The notes under the pieces are model-generated. The model was given only the letters and a program-made list of their open reading frames with translations. It was not told the origin of the DNA and did not search any database. A stretch of DNA of 64,000 nucleotides from Gordonia lacunae (GTDB lineage Bacteria > Actinomycetota > Actinomycetes > Mycobacteriales > Mycobacteriaceae), in NCBI RefSeq assembly GCF_002149015.1, contig NZ_NGFO01000018.1, forward strand, positions 46,625 through 110,624. The letters run 5' to 3'. Both the position numbers and the translations under genes were made by a program. Numbering within the stretch: the stretch's first letter is position 1; every line of letters starts with the position of its first letter. Shown piece after piece: positions 36,866 through 46,328 of this stretch.

Positions 36866-37806
36866 TGCGCACAGTCGACGAGAATCAACGCCCAGTCAAC
36901 GCAGAAGGACGCCCAGTCGACGGAGTTCACCGCACGGTCGACGAGCAGGGCTTCGTGGGACTCCCTGTCGCGCAGCCCGGCTCCGTGCCGAAGCGGGTCC
37001 TGACCATCGCCGGTTCGGATTCGGGTGGTGGCGCGGGAATCCAGGCCGACATGCGTACCTTCGCCCTGCTCGGGGTGCACGGGTGCGTCGCGGTGACTGC
37101 GGTGACCGTGCAGAACTCGTTGGGCGTCAGCGGATTCGAGGAGATCTCACCGCAGACCGTGGCGGCGCAGATCGACACGGTCGCCGGTGACATCGGGGTC
37201 GCCGCGGCGAAGACCGGGATGCTGGCGTCGGCGCCGATCATCGAGGCCATCGTCGAGCAGTGCGGCCGGAGCGGCATCGGCCGAGACGCGTCCGTCCCGC
37301 TGGTGGTCGACCCGGTGTGCGCGTCGATGCACGGAAACCAGCTGCTCGCCGACTCCGCGCTCGACACGCTGCGCCACAAGCTGTTCCCCCTCGCCACGGT
37401 GGTGACCCCGAATCTGGACGAGGTCCGGTTGATCACCGGCATCGAGGTCACCGACGCCGATTCGCAGCGCGACGCGGCCAGGGCACTGCTCGATCTCGGA
37501 CCGCGCTGGGCCCTGGTGAAGGGCGGGCACCTGCGCGCGTCGGACCGGTCCCCGGACCTGCTCTACGACGGTGAACACTTCATCGAACTCAGTCATGAGC
37601 GCATCGACACTCCGCACGATCACGGTGCCGGTGACACCCTCGCCGCGGCGATCGCGAGTGCACTGGCACACGAAAGTCCGGTCCCCGAGGCAGTCGGTTT
37701 CGCAAAGGACTGGGTGACGCGCTGCCTGGCCGCCGCCTATCCGCTGGGCGCCGGTCACGGTCCGGTCAATCCGTTGTGGCGACTGCGCGCCGGCCCTGCG
37801 GATTAG
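36865..37806 (+). CDS. thiD: Hydroxymethylpyrimidine/phosphomethylpyrimidine kinase
   Basis: 313-aa kinase phosphorylating HMP and HMP-P. The fold starts at [21 protein letters not shown] (given in parts: [14 protein letters not shown]), with [30 protein letters not shown] and the catalytic [14 protein letters not shown]. The first 45 or so residues are extra compared with the core family and carry four 7-residue repeats (see repeat entry). ATG 36865 overlaps the thiC stop by one base, so coupling is expected. Confidence 0.93.
36868..36951 (+). repeat. Four degenerate 21-bp repeats at the thiD 5' end
   Basis: Four successive 21-bp units start CGCACAGTCGAC, CGCCCAGTCAAC, CGCCCAGTCGAC and CGCACGGTCGAC. 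They encode [21 protein letters not shown] and RTVDEQG. The length is a multiple of three, and position 1-12 of the unit is best conserved. Confidence 0.85.
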
Positions 37807-37827
37807 CCACCGTTCGGCCACTCCGCG

Positions 37828-39483
37828 TCACTTCTCCCATCCGATGTCCTCGATCGGGCCGATGTAGAACTGGCCCGCACCGTAGTTCGCCAGCCCCTCC
37901 TTCACCGCCACCATGGCGGGACCGTTGAACAGGGGCAGGTTCGAGTATTGCCGGAAGGCCTCCTGTTCCACCCGGTTCCCGGCGGCGATCTGTGCCGTCG
38001 GGTCGCCGATCTGCGCCATGGCCTCGATCTGCCCGTCGAGTTCAGGTGTCCCCGCTCCCGCGGGGTTGAATTGCGAGTCGCTGCACCAGATCTGACAGAA
38101 GTAGGCCATCCCGAACGGATCGCTCGAGGCGAAGCCCATCATGAACAGATCGAATTCCTTGTTCACCACGACCGTCGAGAAGTCCGACGACGGGCGTTGC
38201 GTCACGACGAGATCGATGCCGACCTTGCCCAGGATCGCCTGCAGGGCACGGGACAGGTTGGCGGTCGTGGTGTCGTCGCCGATGTTCGGCAGGGTCAGTG
38301 AGAGTCGCGCGCCGTCCTTCGTCCGGATGCCGTCGTCCCCGCTGCGCCAGCCCGTCTGATCGAGCAGCCGCGAGGCACGATCGGGATCGTAGGACACCAC
38401 ACCGGCGAGATTGTCCCGATAGCCGGGCTGGAACGGATACAGCGACAGTGATCCGGGAAGTTCCTCGGTGTAATCGAGACCGGTGAACCGGATGCGCGCC
38501 AGAGTTTCCCGGTCGATCGCCGTCATCACCGCCTCGCGCACGATCCGGTCGGCGAGGATCGGGGCGTCCAGGTTGAGGGCGAGCAGGGCCTGTTGGGGTG
38601 ATGCGGCCGTTCGGATGTCGATCCCGTTCATGGTCAGCACGCGGGCACGGGCATCTTTCGTGGCCACTCCGGCCACGTCGATCTCGCCGTTCTGGAAGGC
38701 GTTGAGTGCGGCCTGCGACTCGAGCTGACGGAACACGCGCCGGTCGAGTTTGCCCGGCTTGCCCCACCATTTCGGATTGCGCTCGAAGACGACCGTTCCC
38801 GCGTTCGGGTCGTAGGACGCGATCGTGTACGGCCCGGCTCCCCATTCGGCGTGCGGGTTCGTGACGTATCCCTTGTTGTAGGTGTCCGGAGAGGCCGCCT
38901 TCGGATGCAGCACCAGATTGAACAGACCGTCCGGCCACGCATACACGCCGTCGAATCGCACGACCGCCTGCCGATCGTCGAGTCCCCTGGTGACCGAGGC
39001 GATCTGGCTGTACCCATCGGTCGAGCTCACGATGTAGCGATCGTCGATTCCCCTGCTGGTCCGCCATGTCTCGACGAAGGCCCGATAATCGATGGGCGTC
39101 CCGTCGTTGAAGAACGCCTGCGGATTGATCGAGTACGTGACCACCGTGTCGCCGTCGACGATCTCGGTGCGGACGTCGGTGAGGTAGTCGGGGTTCGGTG
39201 AATACTCGCCGTCCGGCGAGAAGTAGGCCAGATTCGGGTTGTACCACCGCCACAGCGCCAGCGTGTACGCCGAGCCATCGGCGTGGAAGGTGTTCCATTG
39301 CGGAGAGACCTCGGTGATGGCGGTCGTGAGACTGCCGCCGTCGCGCAGGTTCTCGCGTGGCTGCGGATTCAGCGACGCACCGCCGGTCGTCACCGCTGAG
39401 GTGTCGAGCGCGGCGCCGCATCCCGCGACGGAACCCACCACCAGCACCAAGGCCGACAGGAGGATGCAGAAATGTTGTCTCAC
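37828..39483 (-). CDS. Oligopeptide-type ABC transporter substrate-binding lipoprotein
   Basis: 551-aa family 5 extracellular solute-binding protein. Signal peptide with lipobox SVAGC (Cys22 region), then SBP_bac_5 features such as VTYSINPQAFFNDGTPIDYRAF (in parts: TYSINPQAFFNDGTPI), GAGPYTIASYDP and a large C-terminal lobe. It would deliver peptides or similar ligands to the permeases encoded next to it. The GTG start at 39483 overlaps the stop of the ATPase gene (GTGA). Confidence 0.88.
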   Translation of the reverse strand: MRQHFCILLSALVLVVGSVAGCGAALDTSAVTTGGASLNPQPRENLRDGGSLTTAITEVSPQWNTFHADGSAYTLALWRWYNPNLAYFSPDGEYSPNPDYLTDVRTEIVDGDTVVTYSINPQAFFNDGTPIDYRAFVETWRTSRGIDDRYIVSSTDGYSQIASVTRGLDDRQAVVRFDGVYAWPDGLFNLVLHPKAASPDTYNKGYVTNPHAEWGAGPYTIASYDPNAGTVVFERNPKWWGKPGKLDRRVFRQLESQAALNAFQNGEIDVAGVATKDARARVLTMNGIDIRTAASPQQALLALNLDAPILADRIVREAVMTAIDRETLARIRFTGLDYTEELPGSLSLYPFQPGYRDNLAGVVSYDPDRASRLLDQTGWRSGDDGIRTKDGARLSLTLPNIGDDTTTANLSRALQAILGKVGIDLVVTQRPSSDFSTVVVNKEFDLFMMGFASSDPFGMAYFCQIWCSDSQFNPAGAGTPELDGQIEAMAQIGDPTAQIAAGNRVEQEAFRQYSNLPLFNGPAMVAVKEGLANYGAGQFYIGPIEDIGWEK

Positions 39484-41711
39484 GCCGGTCTCCCTGGGCC
39501 GAAGTCCTGTCCGGCGAAATGGCAGGCCGCGCGGTGATCTTTGTCCGGGTCCTGCCCGGTGGTGCGCAACCCGGGGACGACCGTGCGGCAGCGTTCGCGT
39601 TGCGGGTCGTCGAGTTCACGATGCAACGGACACCGCGCGGCGAAGCTGCATCCGGGGATGTCCTCGGTGGGGCTCGGTTGTTCGCCCCGGAGCACGATCG
39701 GTCGGCGCTCGCGTTCGATACGCGGATCGGGGATCGGGACCGCCGACAGCAGAGCCCGCGTGTAAGGGTGCAGCGGTTGGGTGAAGACGCGCTCGGTGGG
39801 CCCCTCTTCGACGATGGCCCCGAGGTACATCACCGCGATCCGGTCCGCGAGCTGGCGCACCACCGACAGATCGTGCGCGACGACGAGATAGGCGACGTCA
39901 CCGTCGGACTGCAACCGGCGGATGAGGTTGACGATGTCGGCCTGCACCGAGACGTCCAGCGCGGACAGCGGTTCGTCGAGGATGATCAGCTCCGGATCGG
40001 TGGCCAGGGCCCGCGCGATGGCCAGTCGCTGTTTCTGCCCGCCCGAGAACGCGGCCGGGAAACGGTCGGCGTGGACGGGGTCGAGTCCCACCCGGAGCAT
40101 GAGATCGGCGACGGTGCTGTCGGTCTCGGACTTTGCGCGGCCGAGCGCGCGGAGTGGTTCGGCGACGATGTCGAAGGCGGTGAAACGCGGATCGAGAGCG
40201 TCCGAGGGGTCTTGGAAGACGATCGACACCTTCCGGCGCAGCGCACGTGCGGCACGCGAGCGCACCGACGCCGGGTCGACCCCGCCGATGCGGACGACAC
40301 CGGCCGGCTGATCGAAGTTCATGATCTCGAGCAGGGTTGTGGACTTCCCGCTTCCCGATTCGCCGACGATCGCCAGCGATTCGCCGCGTCGGAGGTCGAA
40401 GGAGATCCCGTTGACCGCGCGGACCGACCCGGCACGACGTCGGAGCAGGCCGCGGGTGAGGGGGAAGGCCTTGACCATCTGCTCGACCTCGAGAACTGTT
40501 GCCGCCGCGTGATCCTCGTCGTCCCGGGGGTTCGGGCCGGATGGCACCGGCGCCGGGAGCGGAGCGAGCGGGCCGAATGACACCGGCGCCGGGAGCGGAG
40601 CGAGCGGGCCGTAGACGGGGTGGCCGCCGATCCGTCCGTCGGCTCCGATCTCGTCGGCACGGATGCACGCGGCGCGGTGCACGGCCGGCGTGTCGTCACC
40701 GGCACTGTCACCGCCCGCACTGTCATCACCCGCACTGTCATCACGACGGTCGTCATCCCCGGCGAGCGGCAGCAGTTCCGGTTCGGTGTGGAGGCATTCG
40801 TCGATCGCGAGGGGGCATCTCGGCGCGAACAGACAGGCGTCGTCGGGGTCGATGAGGACCGGTGGCGTGCCCGGGATCGGCGTGAGCGCGTCTGTCCGAC
40901 GGTCGACGCGCGGGACCGCACCCAGCAGCCCGATCGTGTACGGCATCCGCGGGCGGACGAAAACCGGTTCCACATCCGCGGTTTCGACGGCCCGACCGGC
41001 GTACATCACCACGACGTCGTCGGCGTTGCCTGCGACCACCCCGAGATCGTGGGTGATGAGGAGCATGGCGGCGCCGGTCTCCCGCCGCGCGGTGCGCAGC
41101 ACCTCGAGGATCTGCGCCTGGATCGTCACGTCGAGCGCCGTGGTCGGCTCGTCGGCGATGATCACGGCGGGATCGTTGGCGATGGCCATCGCGATCATCA
41201 CCCGTTGCCGCATGCCACCGGAGAGTTCGTGCGGGAAGGCCCTGGCCCGCCGCACCGGATCCGCGATACCCACGAGATCGAGCAACTCGACCGCCCGTGC
41301 CCACGCCTGCTTGCCGGAGATCTGGCGGTGGGCACGCAACGCCTCGACGATCTGGGCGCCGACGGTGAACACCGGCGTGAGCGCCGACAGCGGGTCCTGG
41401 AACACCATGGCGATCTCCGAACCCCGGATCGCCGAGAAGTCCCGATCCGGCAACCCCACCAGTTCACGGCCCCGCAGGGTCACCGAACCCGAGACCCGCG
41501 CGGCGTCGGGCAGCAACCCGAGAACGGCCAAGGCGGACACCGACTTGCCCGAACCCGATTCGCCGACGAGCGCCGTCGTCCGACCGGACCGGAGCTCGAA
41601 GTCGAGGCCGCGGACGGCGTTCACCGTGCCGGCCTCGGTGTCGAAGTCCACCCGCAGATCGCGGACCGCGACGACCGCCGGTTGCACGACGGAGTCGACG
41701 GCGGCGATCAT
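39480..41711 (-). CDS. Fused dipeptide/oligopeptide ABC transporter ATPase (DppD-DppF type)
   Basis: 743-aa protein with two complete ATPase domains. Domain 1: Walker A GESGSGKSVSA, signature LSGGMRQRV, Walker B VIIADEPTTALD. Domain 2: GESGSGKSTTL, FSGGQKQRL, LIILDEPLSALD. Each is followed by the oligopeptide-specific C-terminal cysteine motif CLFAPRCPLAIDEC and CSFAARCPLHREL. The linker between domains (about residues 340-395) is acidic, then repetitive: GDDSAG copies and family B repeats. ATG 41711 overlaps the permease gene stop. Confidence 0.9.
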   Translation of the reverse strand: MIAAVDSVVQPAVVAVRDLRVDFDTEAGTVNAVRGLDFELRSGRTTALVGESGSGKSVSALAVLGLLPDAARVSGSVTLRGRELVGLPDRDFSAIRGSEIAMVFQDPLSALTPVFTVGAQIVEALRAHRQISGKQAWARAVELLDLVGIADPVRRARAFPHELSGGMRQRVMIAMAIANDPAVIIADEPTTALDVTIQAQILEVLRTARRETGAAMLLITHDLGVVAGNADDVVVMYAGRAVETADVEPVFVRPRMPYTIGLLGAVPRVDRRTDALTPIPGTPPVLIDPDDACLFAPRCPLAIDECLHTEPELLPLAGDDDRRDDSAGDDSAGGDSAGDDTPAVHRAACIRADEIGADGRIGGHPVYGPLAPLPAPVSFGPLAPLPAPVPSGPNPRDDEDHAAATVLEVEQMVKAFPLTRGLLRRRAGSVRAVNGISFDLRRGESLAIVGESGSGKSTTLLEIMNFDQPAGVVRIGGVDPASVRSRAARALRRKVSIVFQDPSDALDPRFTAFDIVAEPLRALGRAKSETDSTVADLMLRVGLDPVHADRFPAAFSGGQKQRLAIARALATDPELIILDEPLSALDVSVQADIVNLIRRLQSDGDVAYLVVAHDLSVVRQLADRIAVMYLGAIVEEGPTERVFTQPLHPYTRALLSAVPIPDPRIERERRPIVLRGEQPSPTEDIPGCSFAARCPLHRELDDPQRERCRTVVPGLRTTGQDPDKDHRAACHFAGQDFGPGRPA
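40545..40611. repeat. Family B repeats in the inter-domain linker of the fused ATPase
   Basis: A full 36-bp unit beginning CACCGGCGCCGGGAGCGGAG and a second copy of 31 bp. On the coding (minus) strand they read [12 protein letters not shown] and [12 protein letters not shown]. The reading frame differs from the one used in the condensation protein, where the other strand is coding, but the unit is again 36 bp. Confidence 0.9.
40701..40745. repeat. Three 15-bp repeats in the same linker
   Basis: Three units of the type CGCACTGTCATCACC encode GDDSAG-like pentads (GDDSA, GGDSA) on the minus strand. They lie just beyond the family B repeats, so the linker has been built by two separate repeat expansions. 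Confidence 0.8.
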
Positions 41712-42733
41712 CGCCCGGCCTCCCCGGTCGGGCGGGATCGACGGGTCGACGCCCGCGAGGTCGGGTCGAAGGCATCGCGCAACCCGTCGGCGATCAGTGC
41801 CATCGACACGGTCAGCAACGACAACACCCCGGCCGGAAACCAGAACAGCCACGGGGAGGCGGCCAGCGTTCCCGCGCCGGCCTGCAGCAACGACCCCAGG
41901 GTCACGTCCGGGATCTTGACGCCGAAACCGAGGAAGGACAGACCGGTCTCGGCCAAGACGGTGGCCACCACGCCGAGCGCGAAGTTGACGACGAGGAGCG
42001 AGGCGATGTTGGGCAGGATGTGTCGTCGGATGATCGTCAGCGGTGATACCCCGAGATAGTGTGCGGCGGTGACATAGTCGCGTTCGCGTACGGTCACCGC
42101 GAGCGAGTGGATGACCCGCGCCAGCATCATCCACCCGAACGCGATGAGCACGACGATCAACCAGCGCCAGTCGCCGGCGGTGCTGTTGGAGACCAGCGCG
42201 AGGATCAGGAACGTCGGCACGACCAGCAGCAGGTAGACCGCGCCGAGGATGATCCGCTGTACCCACCCGCCGAAGTACGCGGCCAGTCCGCCCAGCACCG
42301 CCGCGATCGCGGTGGTGCCGATCGACACCGACAACGCGATCGTCAGCGACCGCCGGAGTCCGTGGACGACCTGGGCGTACAGGTCGTTGCCCGCGTCGTT
42401 CGTGCCGAACCAGTGCGCACCGTCCGATCCCGACGTCGTCGGCGGGAAGCCGATCGCGAGGAAGTCGGTGTCGGTGTAGGAGTACGCCGTGAACAGCCCG
42501 CCGAACAGCGCGAACAGCACCAGCAATCCGAAGATGAGCAGTCCGAGCATCGCGGAGCGGTTCCGCCGGTAGCGCGTTGCCAAGATCGTCGTCCGACCCG
42601 CTCGACGCCGCGCGATCGGCACGGATGTGGTGTCGGACTCGGCAAGCAGGCCCCCGGCCTCCCCCATGATCGGCACGGTGGCGTCCTGGTGTCCGGAACT
42701 CCGACCGCGTGGTTCAGGCGGCAGCATCGTCAT
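41708..42733 (-). CDS. Oligopeptide ABC transporter permease (DppC-like)
   Basis: 341-aa inner-membrane permease. An N-terminal cytoplasmic tail of about 45 residues precedes the first helix (AMLGLLIFGLLVLFALFGG). The BPD_transp_1 loop is ERDYVTAAHYLGVSPLTIIRRHILP. LAETGLSFLGFGVKIPDVTLG is typical of the DppC/OppC group. It overlaps the ATPase gene and lies 1 bp after the DppB-like stop. Confidence 0.92.
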   Translation of the reverse strand: MTMLPPEPRGRSSGHQDATVPIMGEAGGLLAESDTTSVPIARRRAGRTTILATRYRRNRSAMLGLLIFGLLVLFALFGGLFTAYSYTDTDFLAIGFPPTTSGSDGAHWFGTNDAGNDLYAQVVHGLRRSLTIALSVSIGTTAIAAVLGGLAAYFGGWVQRIILGAVYLLLVVPTFLILALVSNSTAGDWRWLIVVLIAFGWMMLARVIHSLAVTVRERDYVTAAHYLGVSPLTIIRRHILPNIASLLVVNFALGVVATVLAETGLSFLGFGVKIPDVTLGSLLQAGAGTLAASPWLFWFPAGVLSLLTVSMALIADGLRDAFDPTSRASTRRSRPTGEAGR

Positions 42734-42734
42734 G

Positions 42735-43718
42735 TCAGTTCACCCGCACCCTCGGATCGAGATAGACGACCGCCAGATCCGCCAGAATCGCCCCGACGGC
42801 CGTCGCGAGGGCGCCGAAGGCGGCCACCGCCACGACGCCGTGGACGTCGTTGGTGTTGATGGAGGTCACGAAGTAGCGCCCCATGCCCTCCCAGCCGAAG
42901 ATGGTCTCGGTGAGCACGGCGCCGGTGAACACCGCCGGGATCGCGAAGGCGACACCGACCGCGACCGGGATGATGGCCGTGCGCAGGGCATGTCGGCGGA
43001 CGGCGACACCACGGGTGAGCCCCTTGGCCCGCGCGGTCCGGACGTAATCGGCGTTGACGGTGTCGAGCACGAGAGAACGCTGCAGCAGGTGCAGACCGGC
43101 GTACTGCACGATCACGAGTGTGATGGTGGGCAGGATCAGGTGCTGGACACGGTCGAACAGCGTCGGGACGAAGCCCTCGATGCCGATGCTCGACGCGCCC
43201 GAGACGTAGACGACCGTGTGTCCGACAGTCTGATTGAGTGAGATCGCGGCCAGCACGATCCCCAGCCCCACCACGGGGACCGGCAGATTGATGGTCGCGA
43301 TCGAGATGAACTGCCACACCCGGTCGGACACCTTGTACTGCCGGAGGGCGGTGTACACACCCAGGGCGATGCCGACGATCGTCGACAGCACGGTGGCCGC
43401 CGCGAGCAAGTGAACAGACGACACCAGCCGGAAACCGATCTCGCTGTTGACGCTCTCACCGACGGGGGTCGAGCCCCAATCCCAGTGGAGGACTATCCCG
43501 GTCAGCCAGTTCCACCATCTCTCCAGGAGCGGTGTCTTGTCGTTCAGGTTGTAGGTCTCGAGCGAGGCGTCGACGACGCTCTCCGGCAACGGTGGTCGCC
43601 GGAGAGCGTAATTCGACCGCGGATCGAGAAACCAGGTCGCGAGAAAGTAGGTCAGGTTGGTCGCGACGAACACCAGTGCGGCCCAGGCAGCGAGGCGCCT
43701 GCACAGGTATCCGATCAC
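42735..43718 (-). CDS. Oligopeptide ABC transporter permease (DppB-like)
   Basis: 327-aa permease. The typical N-terminal MIGYLCRRLAAWAALVFVAT and the EAA-like loop NADYVRTARAKGLTRGVAVRRHALR are visible, with six predicted helices. First gene of the four-gene operon B-C-DF-SBP on the minus strand. GTG start at 43718. Confidence 0.92.
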   Translation of the reverse strand: MIGYLCRRLAAWAALVFVATNLTYFLATWFLDPRSNYALRRPPLPESVVDASLETYNLNDKTPLLERWWNWLTGIVLHWDWGSTPVGESVNSEIGFRLVSSVHLLAAATVLSTIVGIALGVYTALRQYKVSDRVWQFISIATINLPVPVVGLGIVLAAISLNQTVGHTVVYVSGASSIGIEGFVPTLFDRVQHLILPTITLVIVQYAGLHLLQRSLVLDTVNADYVRTARAKGLTRGVAVRRHALRTAIIPVAVGVAFAIPAVFTGAVLTETIFGWEGMGRYFVTSINTNDVHGVVAVAAFGALATAVGAILADLAVVYLDPRVRVN

Positions 43719-43733
43719 TCCCGCTCCCGGACG

Positions 43734-44123
43734 TCAGGCAGCGCCGCTGAGGGCCTTGCTCTTCAGGTGTTCGAATTCCTGCGGCGTGATCGCGCCCGAG
43801 TCGAGCAGGTTCTTCGCGTCGGCGATCTGCTGGGTCGGCGTGGTACCGGCCACGGACCGGATGTATTCGTCGGATGCCTGCTTGGCCTCGCTGTAGGCCT
43901 CCCGCTGACGCTCGGCCATCCCCTTGCCCTTGGCCAGCAGGTACACGATGGCGGTGATGTACGGGAAGATGATCAGGAAGACCACCCACGCCGCCTTCTG
44001 CCAACCTGATGCGGCCTTGTCCCGGAACAGGTCGCTGATGATGTGCCACAGGACGATCAGGTAGGCGACGAACGCGAAGATGACGATCGTGTACCAGATG
44101 AAGTCCCAGAATGAATCCCACAT
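43734..44123 (-). CDS. SHOCT / PLDc_N-type membrane protein
   Basis: 129-aa protein with two helices (WYTIVIFAFVAYLIVLW and WQKAAWVVFLIIFPYITAIVYLLAKG, split here for length) that match the N-terminal domain of cardiolipin synthase-like proteins, then a coiled segment and a C-terminal SHOCT motif DSGAITPQEFEHLKSKAL. Function unknown. ATG 44123 is preferred; the frame extends upstream without recognisable content. Stop lies 15 bp before the permease gene, so co-transcription is possible. Confidence 0.8.
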   Translation of the reverse strand: MWDSFWDFIWYTIVIFAFVAYLIVLWHIISDLFRDKAASGWQKAAWVVFLIIFPYITAIVYLLAKGKGMAERQREAYSEAKQASDEYIRSVAGTTPTQQIADAKNLLDSGAITPQEFEHLKSKALSGAA

Positions 44124-44311
44124 CGGAGTGTCTCCCTTGTCTAGAAGAATCGGCGTGTTCCCGCCGAGCACATGAACCGATATGAGCATTACACAGCCGT
44201 GAGCTGGACACCTTGACGAACCGGAAAGATGTCCGTGAAATCGTGTGACAAGACATGACGGGCGCGAATCCGCGATTTCGCCCCGTGCGATCACAACCCG
44301 CGAAGGGCGAC

Positions 44312-45373
44312 ATGGACTCTCACACCGCGGTCTCCGACGTCGAGCTCGGGCTCGACACGTTCGGGGACATCACCGCCGACGCCGACGGCACCCTGCGCTC
44401 CGGCGCCCGGACACTGCGCGATCTGCTCGAGCAGGCCGTTCTCGCCGACGAGGTGGGCGTCGACTTCCTCGGTGTCGGTGAGCATCATCGCGACGACTAC
44501 GCCGTCTCGGCACCCGAGGTCGTACTCGGTGCCATCGCGGCGCGCACCAGCCGGATGCGACTGGGTTCGGCGGTGACCGTGCTCAGTTCCGACGATCCGA
44601 TCCGCGTGTTCCAGCGATTCTCGACGGTCGATGCGCTGTCGTCGGGACGAGCCGAGGTGATCCTCGGTCGCGGATCGTTCACCGAGTCGTTCCCGCTGTT
44701 CGGATTCGACCTCTCCGACTACGAGGAACTGTTCAGCGACAAGCTCGCCCTGTTCGCCGAACTGCGCACCGGCCGACCGGTGTCGTGGTCGGGTTCGACG
44801 CGCAGCCCGCTGCATACCCAGGCGGTCTACCCCGAACTCGAGAACCCTCCCCTGCCGACCTGGATCGCCGTCGGCGGAAGCCCGGAGTCGGTGGTGCGCG
44901 CCGCGTCGTACGGGCTGCCGCTGATGCTCGCGATCATCGGTGGCGACCCGCTGCGGTTTCAGCCCTACGTCGACCTCTACCACCGCGCCCTGCGCGAGAT
45001 GGACAAGTCCCCGCTGCCCGTCGGTGTCCACTCACCCGGCCATGTCGCCGACACCGACGCCCAGGCACGCGAGGAACTGTGGCCGCACTACCGCGAGTAC
45101 GTCGGGCGGATCGGCCGCGAACGCGGATGGCCGCCGCCGACCCGCATCGAGTTCGAGCGATCGACGGGGCCCGGCGGGTCGCTCTACGTCGGGTCGCCCG
45201 ACACCGTTGCCCGCAAGATCGCGTCGACGGTGCGGGCTCTGGGCTTGAACCGATTCGATCTGAAGTACTCGCACGGCACGCTGGGTCACGCCGAGCTCAT
45301 GCGCAGCATCGAGCTCTACGGGACCCGGGTCATCCCACGAGTGCGTGAACTGCTCAGCGTCGAGTCAGGGTGA
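44312..45373 (+). CDS. LLM-class flavin-dependent oxidoreductase
   Basis: 353-aa bacterial luciferase-like monooxygenase. It starts VELGLDTFGDI, with EVGVDFLGVGEHH, SAVTVLSSDDPIRVFQRFSTVDALSSGRAEVI (typical beta-strand order), and VAVGGSPES-type WIAVGGSPESV. FMN or F420 may be used and the substrate is unknown. ATG 44312 has AAGGG six bases upstream. Its last 20 bp overlap the convergent egtD gene. Confidence 0.87.
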   Translation: MDSHTAVSDVELGLDTFGDITADADGTLRSGARTLRDLLEQAVLADEVGVDFLGVGEHHRDDYAVSAPEVVLGAIAARTSRMRLGSAVTVLSSDDPIRVFQRFSTVDALSSGRAEVILGRGSFTESFPLFGFDLSDYEELFSDKLALFAELRTGRPVSWSGSTRSPLHTQAVYPELENPPLPTWIAVGGSPESVVRAASYGLPLMLAIIGGDPLRFQPYVDLYHRALREMDKSPLPVGVHSPGHVADTDAQAREELWPHYREYVGRIGRERGWPPPTRIEFERSTGPGGSLYVGSPDTVARKIASTVRALGLNRFDLKYSHGTLGHAELMRSIELYGTRVIPRVRELLSVESG

Positions 45374-46328
45374 GCTGGAAGTCCCCCGCGGGATCGGTCC
45401 ACGCCGACACGACCGACAGGCCGGCCGCCTCGAGTTCGGACGCGAGCGCGCCGGGCTCGAACTTGGTGCTGATCTCGGTGTGGATCTCGGTTCCGGCCGG
45501 GACTCGCCACGACCGGCCCAGCGCGCCGAAGTACGCGTCGACGTCGCGGCGTGCGCGTAACCACATCTCGACGCGGTGCTCGTCCGGGTTCCACCGGGCG
45601 ATGTGGTCGAAGTCGTCGGTGTAGAGCCCACGCGCATCGAGGCCGGCCCGCAACACCTCGATCATGTTCCGGTTGAAATCCGCCGTGACACCGGCACTGT
45701 CGTCGTAGGCGGCGACGAGTCGCCCCGTGTCCTTGATCAGGTCGGTGCCCAGCAGGAAGTAGTCGCCCGGCGAGAGCGAGCCGACCATCGCGCGGTAGAA
45801 CTCCGTGCGCGCATCGGGATCAAAGTTGCCGATGGTACCGCCGAGGAACACCGCGAGACGCGGCCCGTCGGCGGGCGGCAGATCCAGGTCCGGCTCGGTG
45901 AAGTCCGCGACCACGGGCACCACGTCGATCCCGGGATAGTCGACGGCGAGCACTTCAGCTGTCGCGGTGAGCATCTCGCTGCTGACGTCGACGGGTACGT
46001 ATGTCGGACGCTCCCCGCCGGCAGCGGCGTCCACGAACGCGTCGAGCAGCAGACGCGTCTTGGTCGACGTGCCCGAACCGAGTTCGACGATGACCTCCGC
46101 ACGCGTGGCCGACGCGATCTCGGCCGACCGGGCTCGCAGGATCGCGGTCTCGCGGCGGGTCGGGTAATACTCGGGCAACCGCGTGATCTCGTCGAACAGC
46201 TTGCTGCCGCGTTCGTCGTAGAGCCACTTGGTCGGCAGGACCGGCGGCTGCTGCCACAAGCCCGAGAGTGCATCTGCGGCAAGGCCTTCGGTGGCCGTCT
46301 GCACCGGGGTGTCGCTGTCGAGGCTCAT
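45354..46328 (-). CDS. egtD: L-histidine N(alpha)-methyltransferase
   Basis: 324-aa SAM-dependent enzyme making hercynine, the first step of ergothioneine synthesis. Landmarks: PTKWLYDERGSKLFDEITRLPEYYPTRRE (in parts KWLYDERGSKLFDEIT and EYYPTRRE), VELGSGTSTKTRLLL, PVDVSSEML, LAVFLGGTIGNFDP, and the C-terminal WTDPAGDFQLTLTRR. ATG 46328 overlaps the egtB stop (ATGA), so the genes form an operon. Confidence 0.95.
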   Translation of the reverse strand: MSLDSDTPVQTATEGLAADALSGLWQQPPVLPTKWLYDERGSKLFDEITRLPEYYPTRRETAILRARSAEIASATRAEVIVELGSGTSTKTRLLLDAFVDAAAGGERPTYVPVDVSSEMLTATAEVLAVDYPGIDVVPVVADFTEPDLDLPPADGPRLAVFLGGTIGNFDPDARTEFYRAMVGSLSPGDYFLLGTDLIKDTGRLVAAYDDSAGVTADFNRNMIEVLRAGLDARGLYTDDFDHIARWNPDEHRVEMWLRARRDVDAYFGALGRSWRVPAGTEIHTEISTKFEPGALASELEAAGLSVVSAWTDPAGDFQLTLTRR

